A stretch of DNA of 64,000 nt. It comes from Cristatella mucedo. Its lineage: Eukaryota > Bryozoa > Phylactolaemata > Cristatellidae. The stretch spans positions 2,675,501 through 2,739,500 of the forward strand of contig WPIO01000037.1 of assembly GCA_009760855.2 (NCBI GenBank), in the 5' to 3' direction. The number at the start of each line of letters is the position of its first letter. Within the stretch, counting starts at the first letter, position 1. Made by a program: the position numbers and the translations under genes. Shown one piece after another: positions 1 to 13,000 of the stretch. The notes beneath the pieces were generated by a model, which searched no databases, was not told the origin of the DNA, and saw only the letters and a program-made list of their open reading frames with translations.

Positions 1-130
1 GACGAACCCTGCACCAAAAGGCCAAGCAGCTTCAGATGTTTCTCTGATCCACTTTGAGCTAGAGATCTTCAGTTCTATCTGCCAATACTTTAACCCATAC
101 GTTAACACATGGGGAACAGATAACTGTGAG
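1..130 (+). CDS. Polycystin exon 1 in window: end of GAIN domain, start of GPS
   Basis: Open from base 2 (43 codons); the true 5' boundary may lie outside the window. It encodes the GPS-like stretch CQYFNPYVNTWGTDNCE, with the family pattern C-x-(Y/F)F...W...(G/N)C. It ends in phase 0 at the donor gtatgc (131). The upstream GAIN, REJ, PKD and lectin-type regions of a full polycystin-1 would lie left of the window. Confidence 0.75.
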
Positions 131-377
131 GTATGCATGATTGCTTGCTGTGGCACGATAGCAGATACCACTGAGGTCATGCTTGTGTTTGTTTGCAGAA
201 TCCATTGTAGATTTTTAAGAGCTCTTGTTAGTTCGCATTTTAATACGACCGTTAGGGAGCAATTGAGTAGACAGGATAGGGAAGATTAGTACGTTGCAAG
301 AGACAGGTGACTGAGTTTATAATAAGATATGCATATCTCATATATATATGTATATATGTATATATGTATATATATAC

Positions 378-413
<36 letters not shown>

Positions 414-493
414 GAACTTTATACACGGGCTTTATGTGTACACAATAGATAAACCAGTGTATACACACTTGTGTCTATAAACACACATACACA

Positions 494-565
<72 letters not shown>

Positions 566-906
566 CGCCTGTTTATTGACCTGGGTGCTTTGCTCTTCAC
601 AACACGGGTCGTTGGTTCGAGCCCTGCAGTGGGCAATCCTTTTATACCTACTGCAAGCAATTGGGATAGCTAATATATATGTGTGTGCAAGTGCAAGTGC
701 AAGTGTGTGTGTGTGTTTTGTTCGTGCGCGTGTGTGTGTGTGTGATTATATCATATAGATTATGATTATTTGATTGTGATTATGTGATTATTATCATATA
801 GATCTGAAATCTAACGAAAGTATATATCAAACAAGAGACATATATTGAGAGGGTGTGCGTAACCAGACATGCAGAGATTTGAATTGGGACAGAGAAAGAG
901 TGAGAC

Positions 907-951
<45 letters not shown>

Positions 952-1034
952 GGAGAGAGGGAGAGAGAGGGAGGGGCAGAGAGGGAGAGAGAGGGAGGGG
1001 CAGAGAGGGAGAGGGAGAGAGAGAGAGAGAGACT

Positions 1035-1084
<50 letters not shown>

Positions 1085-1094
1085 GGGAGAGACA

Positions 1095-1162
<68 letters not shown>

Positions 1163-4100
1163 CCAGCACAAGAGAGGGACTTTGACAAAAGAGGCATTAA
1201 AGGGGCAAAGACAGACTGGAGATGTCTCAGCTGCTGTGTACAGACCATCAGAAGAAAGAGGCTGACACAGATTTACTGTAGTAGGACTGAGGTTTATAGG
1301 CGTACAGGCAGCCGACGTTGCATTAGCTCCAGCTTTGTGCCACTGAGTCTGTCGTTGCCATTTGACTTGTGACCTCCTCATTTCAGGTGGGCCCCTACAC
1401 GACTCCAGAGTTCACGCACTGCATCTTCCACAAGCTTGCTGCTCCAAAGCCCGTAAACTGGACCGAAAGCAGCAGCAGCAAGGGCGGCAGCAATGGCACA
1501 TCGAGCCGGAAGAAGCGAGATACCGGCAGCGCCGTGCAGAAGCCGATGTCGTTTGGTGCAGGTAGAGCCTGTCGCCACGCGTGTTCGTCGGCTACATGCA
1601 ATGGCTGCTCTCTCTGCAGTGCAGGCTGCCGGTCCGTGGCATGCTATGCTCTTAGTGCATGCTTTTCATGCATTTCGGGCTGGGATAGTGGGGGGGATGA
1701 GGGGAGGCTGCTTAGCTACTGCAGCTGGTACTTGCAGCCTCCACGAGCTCATGGAGTGTAGCTGCAGCGGCGCCCTACCCGGAGCTCCAAACCACTCGAG
1801 TTGTACTAATCGAGTTCTAAATCAATCGAGCTCCATATCACTGATACTGGTGGCCCAACTTCTGCTACTAGTTGCATGGATGTGCAGCCTGCCACACTCT
1901 GCCTATTTTCTTGCCCAACGACCAACGGTAATTTACCCAGATGCTTACACATTGGGGTTGATGGGACGGCTGGCCGTCTGCTTTTTTCTTCTTCGGCCAG
2001 CACGCACTCGGAGATGAGAAATGTGAAGGTTGGTCCAGATTATGTGCTGCTCGGTAGTGGTATAGAGTTTTGCAACTTACCACGTGGTAGCTTAGCCTAA
2101 CAGCAAGAAGCTTATACATCACGACCCCGGTCGTGTGATCGAGTCCTGAAAGTGATGTGAAAGCCCACTAGACTAGTTCGGGGTCTTGGCTTAGGGGTAA
2201 GGAGTGTTCAATTCACGACCCGTGGACTCGATTCCCGAAGCTGGCAATTCTTTATCATCCATTGCACGTGGCATGACAGCTGCTAAGGCTCGCCTGCCTC
2301 AATAGAAATGAAGCTGTTGAATCAGTCAACCTGTGTTCGGTTTCTTTGTGCCCTTTACCTGCAATATAAAGAAGCTGCCCCATCAGCCGATCTTTAATTT
2401 TCTTTCTACAGCAGCAAACAACAGTACTGCTTAGTGACCGAATGGAATACGTTATGGGCCAGCTGACAGTCGTCGACTTAATTCAGTAAAGCAGCACCAG
2501 TTTCGTGCTCGGAACGTGGAGTACTCTTGCGTGCGTGGGGCACTCCGGACTTGTCTCTGCCTTACGGTGTTCGAGCTGGTGTGCGCACGAGGTGCTTCTG
2601 CTTTTTTTGCTTCTGCTTTTTTTTTCTGCCACTTTTCAGACTTTTCAGACTTTTCAGTCGTTATGCAGCTCATGCAGGGTTTCTTCAATCTATGGGAGAA
2701 GCCTGTTGGAGGCTGACAGAGTCCACAGTCAGGCAAAAAAATAATGACTTACTGAGTGACTCTTACCTTTCAACGCATCTTTAGATATCAACATCCAAAA
2801 TAAGGGGGTTGGGTGGAGAGTTGCAGGCTGCACCGCAAAGCCAGGAGTGCTGCTCGGTTACTGTCGTCGCTCGGTTGCTCTGAATTCGACCATGATTTGA
2901 GCTTGCCGACCCCTGCCTCGCCGAGCGCTGGCCCGCCTCTCCGAGCGCTGGCCCGCCTCTCCGAGCGCTGGCCCGCCTCCTCCGAGCGCTGGCCCGCCTC
3001 CTCCGAGCGCTGGCCCGCCTCCTCCGAGCGCTGGCCCGCCCCCCCCCCCCCCCCCGAGCGCTGGCCCGCCTCCCCCAGTGTCGGCCTGCCTGGTTTTCGC
3101 AGCAATGAGCGTGCCGGTGAACACGATCAACCTGGCCGACTCGGCGTTCAATCACCTCGACGAGAACCCGCTCATCTTTGCGGTGATGATTTCGATCGTG
3201 TGCCTCTACCTGTGCATGCTCGTCTGGGCCAAGCGGCAGGACATGCTGGATGTGCTGAAGGCAGGCTCGTCTCCGCTGCTCGACAACGACCCTCGCGACC
3301 AGTACCTCTACGAGCTGGTCGTCTACACGGGCCAGCGATCGCGCGCCGGCACCACGTCGCGAGTCTCCGTCATCCTGTCGGGCGAGGAGGACGAGACGCC
3401 GCCACGGCTAATCTACGACAACAAGCGGCCCGTCCTGCAGAAGGGCGGCATCGACTCGTTTGTCCTGTCCACGCCTCGGTCGCTCGGACCGCTGACCATG
3501 CTGCGGTAATCAAGCCCCCCCCAACCATGCTTCACCCCACACCCTCTCCCCAATGGCAGCTAGCAGCTCATCGACTGCTTTGTGCGTGCACTGTGGTGTC
3601 GGTGCTACTCATCCGGTCCATCGTGTTTGCTCGGTCTCCATCTTTGTCCTTCCTACCCACGTTGACTTGCGCACCCCCAGACTGCTGCCTTCTCTTGTCC
3701 GGAGAGGGGGGTGTGAAGACTGAAAGCGTTTTATGACAAAGCAGAACGTGCTGGTAGGACTATGCAGGTTTGTGGCTGCGCTACTTCTGTTGTTTGAGCA
3801 TCTGCAGGCAGAGCTACACTCACTTTAGTGTCTTTAAAAAGCAAGTATCGGGGCTGCTGTGCTCGGGAACTCTATTGTTAGCAGCCATAATCGCCCGGTG
3901 CTTGCAGTGCTTCGGGGTTGTCTGCTGCATTCTGTTCCTAATGCTCCGCTGCTGCCGTACACTACTTTGATAGGCTGGGTGCTGGCTATTTTAGCTTTTC
4001 CTGGACAGCTGGTGAAGCTAGTTGTCTCGTGATTTATTTAGAGTGTGGCACAGCAACAGTGGCAAGAGTCCCGGTTGGTTCTTCAGCCGAATGATGGTGA

Positions 4101-4579
4101 CCGACTTGCAGACCGGCTCCAAGTACTACTTTATCCTCAACAAGTGGCTGGCCATGGAGGAGGACGATGCAGCGGTAGGCACGCCCTCTAAGAGGCTAGG
4201 GCGATCCTGCGCGGATACACACTTGCTGACACCTGTGCATCTATCTGAAGACGATTCGTAGCACCAAATCTACTACTGACATGCTAAGCTCAGCCATTGC
4301 CTGGATCAGCAATTGCCATTGCTGTAATTGCTCGGCCTGGCCTATTGTTAGGGAACTCCTAAGTTCTAGCTCATGTTCCCCTTATCTCTTCGCCCTGGGT
4401 AGCGATAGCCCAGAAGGTAAGGTGCTAGCTCTTCACGACTGAGGTCGTGGGTTCGAATCCTGCAGTGGGTGATCCTTTTTGCCAACTGCAAGCTGTGGTG
4501 ATAGCCTTTAAGGCTCCTCTGCCACCATACAAATGAGGGCATTAAATCTGGTAATATTTAAAAAAAATTGTCACCCATA

Positions 4580-4672
<93 letters not shown>

Positions 4673-7600
4673 TCTCCTCATCACTTTGTGCTCTGACCAC
4701 ACGACCTGCCTCGTCCCCACAGCTACTGCTCGTTCCTCACCCTCAGCTCCCCCTCCTCATGCTGCTTTCTCTCCCCATGCTGCTTCTTCCTTATCATGTT
4801 TCTCCTTCTTCATCTCATCTTGCATTCTCTTACTCTACTTCTTTGCTATCCTCAGCACACAATTACTCCTGCCTTGTCCTCCCTGTTCTACTATTTCTCT
4901 TTGTCCTCATCCTCTCTTCCTTAGGTACTCACTCAACTACTTAGTCGGCTCTCAGTTCAGCAAAACTTTTGTCTTTTTCCCCGTCTCTTAATGTAAATAA
5001 GGTAAGTAAACCTATCTCAGTCTGTAATTCCACAAAGGAACAAAGACTATGTGGCTGTTACACATGAGAGTTTTGTGTAGCACACTCATAGCCTTAGCAG
5101 TATTCGTTAGCCAACAGGCTTCATCTCACGCAATAAAGAGAAAGTGAGAAGCATAGCTGAGTCAGTGGAGCAGTTGAGGTATTGAGCAGCATAGGAATGC
5201 AGCTCAGGACGGCTGGAAAATATGTGGCATAGTCGACAGCAGGAGAGTAGATGCCATTGCGTTAAAGCACGAGGAGGCTGAACTGGGTGCAGCAGTTCAG
5301 CTAGGTGTGAATGGGTCAAACCGTGGCGAGATTTGTGGGTCAGAATAAGAACCTTACTCTGTATTCGTTGATCAACCGGCAGCCATCCAAGCTCTTTTAG
5401 CAAAGGAGACACATGGTCAAACCTCAGGGATGGTAAACTAGCCTTACAGTCATATTTGTCACCAGCTGCAGCAGCCTTTTCGATAGCCAAGCATTGGTAG
5501 CCAACAGTAATCTAGCCGAGGCAGAACTAAGGAGCTAGTTAAATTTTTTGAAAGCCATCATGGATGACAGTACCGAATCTTAGGTAGGGATTTGACATGA
5601 TGGTTAGCTATGGGAACAGTCTTCCTAATGAAGCTTTCAAAGTTTAGGTATCTTTCGAAGAAGACTTCCAGTCTCTTGCTGTCGTGCTGCGTGTGTGTGT
5701 GACCTGCATGCACTGGGTAAGGCGAGCCATATTTTTTTTTTACCTCGGTGGGACATACACTGTTAGCATTTTTGGCAGCTGAGTCGTGCACCACCAGCAG
5801 CACCTACACTCACTCATACCCACCTGCACCCACAAAGTACACAAACGCACACGCATGCTTTTCACCGCTCTGGGTTGTCACACAGTAACTGCTGAAGCTG
5901 CTGCTGCTGTGCTATCGTGCCCCTGAAGTATTGAAGTCGCTTCTCTTACCTGCTGCAGCTTCTGTGATCACATCCGCTGCATCTGCAACATCCTCATAGG
6001 TTAACCAGCGCTGGCTGCCGGAGCTGAGTTGAGCACTCTCTCACAATAGCGTTCCACCTCTAGTTGTCCCGTTTGTTGCCATCGTTGCAGATCGATCGGA
6101 TCGTGCCCGTGGCTGGCAAGGAGGAAATGACTTCGTTCAGCCACCTGTTTTGGACCAAAGCACGCAAAGACCTCACTGACAGTCACATCTGGTTCTCCGT
6201 CTTTGGCCGGCCGCACACGAGCCGGTTCACTCGCTGCCAACGACTCACCGTCTGTTTGACGCTCCTCTTTGCTACGATGCTGGCCAACATATTATTTTAC
6301 AAAACAGGCAGCAAAGACTCATCAAGCGTAATCGTCACGGTACGCTGGAGCGCTTCGGTGTGTCTACTGCAAGTGGCGAGTTCCTCTCTCCAGCTCTTTA
6401 CAAGTGCCTTGTTCGATCTCATACGAGGCCGAGATGTCCTGTCTCAGCTTTACTGGCTCCCTATTCAGCATTGAATCGAGTCCAAGGTCCTCTATCTCTG
6501 GCATGTGGATAGGTGATACCTGATCTCTCCAGCCTACATATCAAAATTTCTTGCTCTCCAGTCACGTGCTCAAGTGCCGCCAGCTCCTTGGCTTCTAGCC
6601 GGCTCGTCATTCATTGCAGCGATTGAAATCTGTTGGTGATTAGGCCCCCCAGGTCGCACGACCCAAGAGTGTGGAACTTGCTTCTGCCTTCGGTCTGCAC
6701 GTGGAGCGACTTGGCATCATTTTAGTCTCAGCTATAAGCACATCTGCTCAGCTCAGCTTTCTCTCTGCCCTTTAAACTTGGATGCTTTGGTCGTGTCTGT
6801 TCTGAATGCTTACCTGTGCAGGATCCTCTGCATGTTTCTTACTAGGGGTCCCACTGCCCGGTGGTATTGAGTGCTCTCTCATGCTTGTGTATGCTTGCCA
6901 CCGGTTGATACCGTGCGTGCTATGAATGCGTGCTTACTGCTTCTCTTGCATCTACATGCAAAGCGTCTCGATTGAGATAGAGATTCGATTCTCTTAGGGC
7001 GAAATACAAATGACCTATTATTGTTATTATTATCATTGTAATACTGTGCGGAGAGAAACTGCTCTTTTTGGTGCAGATCGGTGATGCCGGAGTCTTGCTG
7101 ACAGCCGTCGGTTCCCCTGTTTTGTTCGTTGGCCATCCCTTTGCTTGTGGATGTTCATGTCTTCTCTGACACCTACGTTTCTATCATCAACTTGTTTATG
7201 TCGGTAGCCGAATCTGTAGTTTGTTGCTAACTCACTTTTCAGCTGTCGCCGGAGGTCAGACTTGCCCCAGCCGAGGTAATAGGAATTGTGTTGTCTAGTG
7301 CACGATCGCAGACATATTAAAATACACATAGTTGGGGCTGCTGCTGCTGATGCTCTACGTGGGGCATACTAAAAGAGCTCACAGGAATGCTCGAAAAGGC
7401 AACTGCCACAGAAGGCAGTAGGTCGTTTAGTCGATCGGCAAACATTATAGGTAGCGATATTTTGCTTGCAGGGAGGTTAGACACATGCTCAGAAACAAGG
7501 CAGTCTAAGGAAATCTGTGATGTATATACGTACGTAGTCATGTCCACGGGCGTTTACACACCCTCAATCAAATGCCAGCTGGGGTGGGGTTAGGGTCGGC

Positions 7601-10008
7601 GGGGTCCTTCATCGACCGTAGTGTAATGGAAAGGCACCACCAGCTAAGCATTAAAACCAGCAGCTGCAATTGAATTAGCTCGACCAGCTATGTGTGGGTG
7701 CGACTGGAAAAAACCCTGTCAGTGCTCGAATTTGAGAGAAACTGGTGTTAAGCAGTGTGATAACTATAACTCACTCTTGTACGTCTACGTTCAGGATTTA
7801 ATAAGCTTTTATTGGTGCTTGTATTTGAAGATCAGTTGTGAAAGCAAAACTATGAAGCCGGCGGCATACTTGTCTTCTCGTGATGTTTACGCAGCATACA
7901 GTATTCTTCGATGTGTGCTTATGTCCCGTATTTGAGCAGCTTCGGCGTTGGATCTATTCCATGATTTGGATCGTAGTTTTTCTTGCTCAGTGCTTTCTGC
8001 TAATGTCTGTCGCTTGCCAGTGCATTTTTCGGGAACAGCATGGCCAGTTTCGCCTGTACTGCTGCCTGAAAGTTGTACAATGAAGTACTGTTTAGCATGT
8101 TGCATAGTAAATGCCACAGGTTTTTCGAAGGCTGAGCTGTGAGTCTTGGAAGAGCTATAAAAGTTTCCAGGTACACCCATAGATTTGTTGTCACCGCCAG
8201 CATCCACTATACGACCTGATACCGTTAGCAAGCAAGTATCAGAGATGAGAACCCCAATTACTTCTTATAATGTAAATAAAGCGTTCACTTTCGTGGAATA
8301 CATACTTTCGTAGCGTATATACTTTCTTTAGATGCATGCATTCAGATTGAATGTTCATCAGAGCTACTGGTGTTTACATAACATGAGCATATATAGCTCG
8401 TCGTGGACTCTTGGTTCCCTAAGCTTGTTTGCCGAGTTGTTTTTCAAAATAGTGCAGGCAAATTTTTGCATATCAATCAATAAGTCAGGGTGCATATTTT
8501 CAACGGTCGTGTTGAATATGTATTACGTGAGCGTTTATATTTGATGTGAAGCACGAACGTGCTTATCAGCAACATTGGAAAAGCCTGCTGCCGATATCAC
8601 GATAAGCAGGTTTAAGAATTGACAATCTACATTCGGTTCATGCAGCCAACCACTGAAAGCAAATTACAGTCTCGTTGCACATGTGAACACTGCTTTTGAA
8701 ATGCTTCTTTAGCCAGCTCGATCTCCCAGCTTAGCAAAAGATGTGTGCACTTTCCGAGTTGCAGTGTGAACAGCCACTCAATGCATGTATTTTATTCCCC
8801 TTGTTACTATTCTTACTTTGCAGCCAGCAATATATGCTGCTGCTGTTTGCTTGTATTCTGACAATGGTCAGTGCAATGTCGGTATGTCATTCAGCTCGTG
8901 ATTGCATGAGCTCTGTAAGTTCTCGACCACTCTGTGCTTGCATGCAGTATTGATTTTGTCACAATCGCCCGTGGGTTTCTTAATGTCAGCTCCAAAAAGG
9001 ACGTTTGGAAAATGTTTGTCATCTTAAGGTGTGACGTTGCCTTTTGCTCTTAATTGGTGCCACGTGTACAGATGCTTGTATACAGGTGTGAATGGGCTGG
9101 CTGTGGGGTTTGTTGTTAAACCTGTGCTTTGCTGAAATAGCAGAGAAGAACAATTCCTGATGATCTGGGCTGAGCTCATAAATTAGCAGATAACGCAATG
9201 AGGCCGAATACTGGTATACAGTGTTACCTCGACTTACGAGTTTAATTCGCTCCGTGCCGTAGCAAGTAACTCAAATTACTCGTATGTCAAATCAATTTTC
9301 CCCATTGAAATGAATTGAAATGCCATTCATCTATTCCGAACCCCCAAGGAACACTGCGATTTTTTGTCACATATTTTTAAATTAAAAAATATACTTATAA
9401 ATAACAAATATTGGTTTTAAAAGCAATACAATAGAATGTCTTGCAATAAATGGGTTTTTATTAATCCTAATGTCCAGGAGTAACTTGGAGATCAGATGGC
9501 TTGAAGATGCTAATAGATTTAGACGAGAAAGGCTGAAATGAACATCTGAATCTTATTTGCCGATGTTTGCTGCCGGGCTTTCCTTGATTTCAGTTTATTG
9601 GTGGGGCCTTGATACAGATACACCGATTGTTGCTAGTTATGCAAAGAGCTTTCATACGATGATATTGCCTAAATAGAGTACAGCACATGCTTAGCTATTC
9701 CAGCCGTAGTCGGATTTAACACCGGAGTCTGGTGACCTTGTGCGTCCAAGCACCATGATGACTTGCTCGAGTCTGTCTAGGAGCGAACCAACAGGCCTGT
9801 GGTTGGCGTTACACGCGGGTAGTAGGGCAGCGTGTTGCAATGGAACGTCGTTCGCTGCCCTACTGTTATCGGCATTCCGAGCTGGTTTGGTCTAGCGGTT
9901 AAGGTGCTCGCCCCGACCAAGGTCTGACTGAGGTCGTAGGCTCGAGCCCCGAGGCACATGTGAAGCGCCTGAATAGAGATTAAGTTCTCTTGGGGCGCTA
10001 TATAAATG

Positions 10009-10062
<54 letters not shown>

Positions 10063-13000
10063 CCACACAAAGTGTGACGTTGGTGCTGCGGCAACTAGTG
10101 GCAAAGTATATGTACCTTTGCTTTGATCCCTCACAGCCTTCGAGCACCTCGAATTCTCTCAACTAACTTGCTGCATGTATGCATGACGTCTGCACATGGA
10201 TGGCAACAAATTTTCTAAAACTAAACGATGATAAAACTAACTTACTAGTCATGAGCAAACCCAGTGTGATTCAGAAATTGGAAAGGCTGACGCTCAAATG
10301 GCTCTGCCAGCATATCTCCTGTTGAATCAGCTCGAAATCTAGGTGTCATGTTCCAAAGTGACCTCTCGTTAGACGACCGCATCAGCTCCACAGTCAAGTC
10401 TGCCTACTTTCAGCTATTTACAGCTGTTAATTTACATAACATTGCTAAAATTCGGGCTTGTTTAGATAAGGATACCACGTCTAAGTGGGTCCATGCATTC
10501 GTGACATCTCGTCTTGACTTCTGTAACTCACTGCTTGCTGGGTTTCCGGCATGTGCATCATCATCACCATCATCAAAAATCAAGCGATTACAGCTTGTGC
10601 AAAACTCTGCAGCTAGGCTTGTCTGTCGTGAGCATCGCAGTTGCCACATTACTCCACTTCTCACCGACCTGCACTGGCTACAAGTCAAGCAACGGATTGA
10701 CTTCAAGGTTTTGTCACTCACTTTTAGGTCACCTCATTCTTTGGCTCCAGCCTATCTCTCAGATATACTTCCCCATCAGGCCAAGCATCGTACCACCCGC
10801 TTTTCGGAATCCAACAGCCTACAAATACCCCGTACAAACCTAAAATCCTTTGGAGACCATGCATTTAGTTCGTATGCTCCCAAAGCTTAGAACTCCCTTC
10901 CGACTTGCGTCGGAACATCCCCTGACTTGACCACATTTAAAAAGAACTTAAAAACACACCTATTTAGGACAGCAATTAGTGGGTCCCTGTGATTCGTTCT
11001 TCATGTGCTTATGCATGCTGACATTGTGCATGGTGCCACTAACTAAATTTGCATGCTTACCCTGTGCATGTCACCGTTACCACGTTGTTCATGTTGTTTA
11101 TCAAGCATGATTTTACTCACGATTAAATCGCGTTTCCCTATGCAGCAAATGTAAAGCGCCTGGGAAGAGATTGAGTTCTCTGAGGGCGCTTTATCAAGTG
11201 CATTATTATTATTATTATTATTATTATTATCTGAAGCTGGGTCGTTACCCGAATTTTAGCTCGAAACGCAAAGCAAAACATCGGCCGAGAGATAGCTTCT
11301 ATCTCGAAACACTCATATGTCGAGACACTCGTATGTCGAGTCACTCGTACGCCGAGGTACTGCTTTATTAGGTCTTTGCACGTGTTTTTTACAGCTTCTT
11401 ATGCATGCTGTCTTATAGCAAAAACTTATTTAACCGAAATTATGAATGCACCTCACTCTTATCGGTGGCCCAATTATGGCATTTACAAAGCACAAAGCTG
11501 CACTGTCAGTTGAGATGTATAAAAGTCGCAAGCATGCACCTTAACAAGCCTCACACATGTACCTCGAACTACCAAGGGCCAGCAAGTTGAGTCACAAGTC
11601 GCATATGATGCAGATAACTGGTAATTTGTTACTTGTAGATTTATGTTGCTTCTGGTTTACGTCTGGGTCAGACATTGTTGGCCTAATCATTTTTGTGTGT
11701 GGAGGTCGTCAGAACTTAACGATTTCATTTATTTCTAAAATGTCGTTCTTTTAAAAGGTATTCCAATCAAATATTCGATTGTTAAACCAATTTTATAAAT
11801 ATTTTCTTGACAATCCACCCGGCCATAAATATGAAGAAAAATTTTGTGTAGAATGATGGCGGTGAGATATTCCCTGCACTTAATCGCTGTCTTGTACCTT
11901 GGTTTTACTAACTGGATTGCGGGAAAACATGCAGCCACTCCATACCCAAAATATATCGTTCAATTGCCGCCAATGGTTGAATGCAGTTACACAGAAGTGA
12001 CGGCTTAAAGATACGTCAATTATACATCAAGTGAGTCGGTCTTAGGTCTGCCAGGCTAATGTTTAACGAGCCGTAGAGTACACAAGCTACACATGGTGCA
12101 TTATATAGTTTATTAGACTCAAAAGGATATGCAACTACAATAAATCACTGCTTGTTCGATCAGAGCTGGCTCACCGTGGTTTGATGACCTTTTACTTCCG
12201 CCTGGATATCGAAGCCACTGCCGTCAAAACTATTGTGTGATGCAGACTTTACAGCGTTCGAAGCCGTTCGATAAGATCGTCCATTTGTTAGGCAGATTTG
12301 GTTCACTTGTCGGTCACTGGTTTAAGTCGTCTTCCAGATGCTCATCGGTGTTTTTCTGCTGATAACTGGCCAATCCAGTACGGTAACAGAAGAGTCAAAT
12401 CACTATAATCCGAGCCGATTCGCAACATTCTTTGCGATATCATAGCTAGCTGCCATCATCACAGAGTGACTTCCAGTTATTGTGATAGCTATATTGAGCT
12501 TCCGGCGGGTCTCGGCAGGTCCGTGAAGGTTCCTCTTCCTTGCTGCGACTTCCTCTTTGGGCACTTCCTCTCTGGGCGCCTGTTGTAGCTTAGAATTCCG
12601 AATCTTCATTCCAAGAACAAGACCAGCTGTAGCCTGGATCGTGCTGCTGCTTATTGTGGGGCTGCAGTGTGAGGGCAGCTGTGTTTTGTGTTTTCAATTA
12701 GTAACGAAATACACAGGTCTGATTTGCAAGCCTGATGTACCAATCCCCACAACTTTCTTTGACATATGCTGCATAATAACCTTGTTTACTGTAACAATAA
12801 CGAGTTTACTGTAACAATAATGAGGCATTTATTTCATTCCCCCGAGAGACTCAAGTCTTTCTCTGGTACTTTACATTTGCTGTATATTAATCATGTCAAT
12901 TGCTTAGTGATTACATGCATGTTGTCAGCACAATTGAAATTCGAGCACTATTTCACTCCCGACTTCCATCACGACATCCCCTGACTAGACCAAATTTAAA

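Larger units (their letters stand above)
131..1386. other. Intron 1 of the polycystin gene: microsatellites and a SINE fragment
   Basis: No coding content. It holds AT-rich runs, (AT)n at 498-562, a truncated SINE2 (about 580-672), GT-rich runs near 680-745 and a long GA/GACA array (906-1162). The open frames here encode only dinucleotide-repeat peptides. Confidence 0.85.
1562..3102. other. Intron 2 of the polycystin gene
   Basis: It contains a full-length-like SINE2 (2184-2326) and a GC-rich minisatellite (2921-3076) against the 3' splice site. I see nothing recognisable in 1562-2183 or 2327-2920. Confidence 0.8.
4175..6090. other. Intron 4 of the polycystin gene
   Basis: It holds a SINE2 copy, a long (CT)n tract and a reverse-oriented LINE 3' fragment (listed separately). 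I see nothing identifiable in 5531-6090. Confidence 0.8.
9219..11362. mobile_element. Inverted-repeat DNA element (mariner-like TIRs) with nested SINE1 and LINE
   Basis: The left end is CAGTGTTACCTCGACTTACG, preceded by TA. The right end, read in reverse, is CAGTACCTCGGCGTACGAGT. The inner ends carry further TCGAGACACTCGTATG repeats. This type of CAGTG-TACCTCG-CTACGAG terminus occurs in non-autonomous Tc1/mariner-like elements. SINE1 (9881-10060) and a LINE (10113-11232) sit inside it. No transposase is recognisable in 9300-9880. Confidence 0.6.

Noticed and set aside
780-1381. Several overlapping long open frames on both strands
   Set aside because: They translate the GA/GACA microsatellite into SLSLSL, RERERE or TDRQTDRQ peptides. 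No splice context or family resemblance.
2781-3155. Minus-strand and + strand frames of about 100-300 codons across the minisatellite
   Set aside because: Repeat-driven (ASARRRR / ERWPASS). The + strand frame at 2813-3736 is out of phase with the PLAT-encoding exon it overlaps.
4395-4480. Possible tRNA gene (A and B boxes present)
   Set aside because: The acceptor stem does not close, and the sequence continues into a tail shared with at least six other copies. It is a SINE.
4533-4991. 152-codon + strand frame
   Set aside because: It starts in a SINE2 tail and runs through (CT)n. No domain is present and it lies in an intron.
10514-10843. Overlapping + strand frame with a His run
   Set aside because: Out-of-frame shadow of the LINE-A RT C-terminal frame (10348-10890); the His run comes from a short CATCAT repeat.
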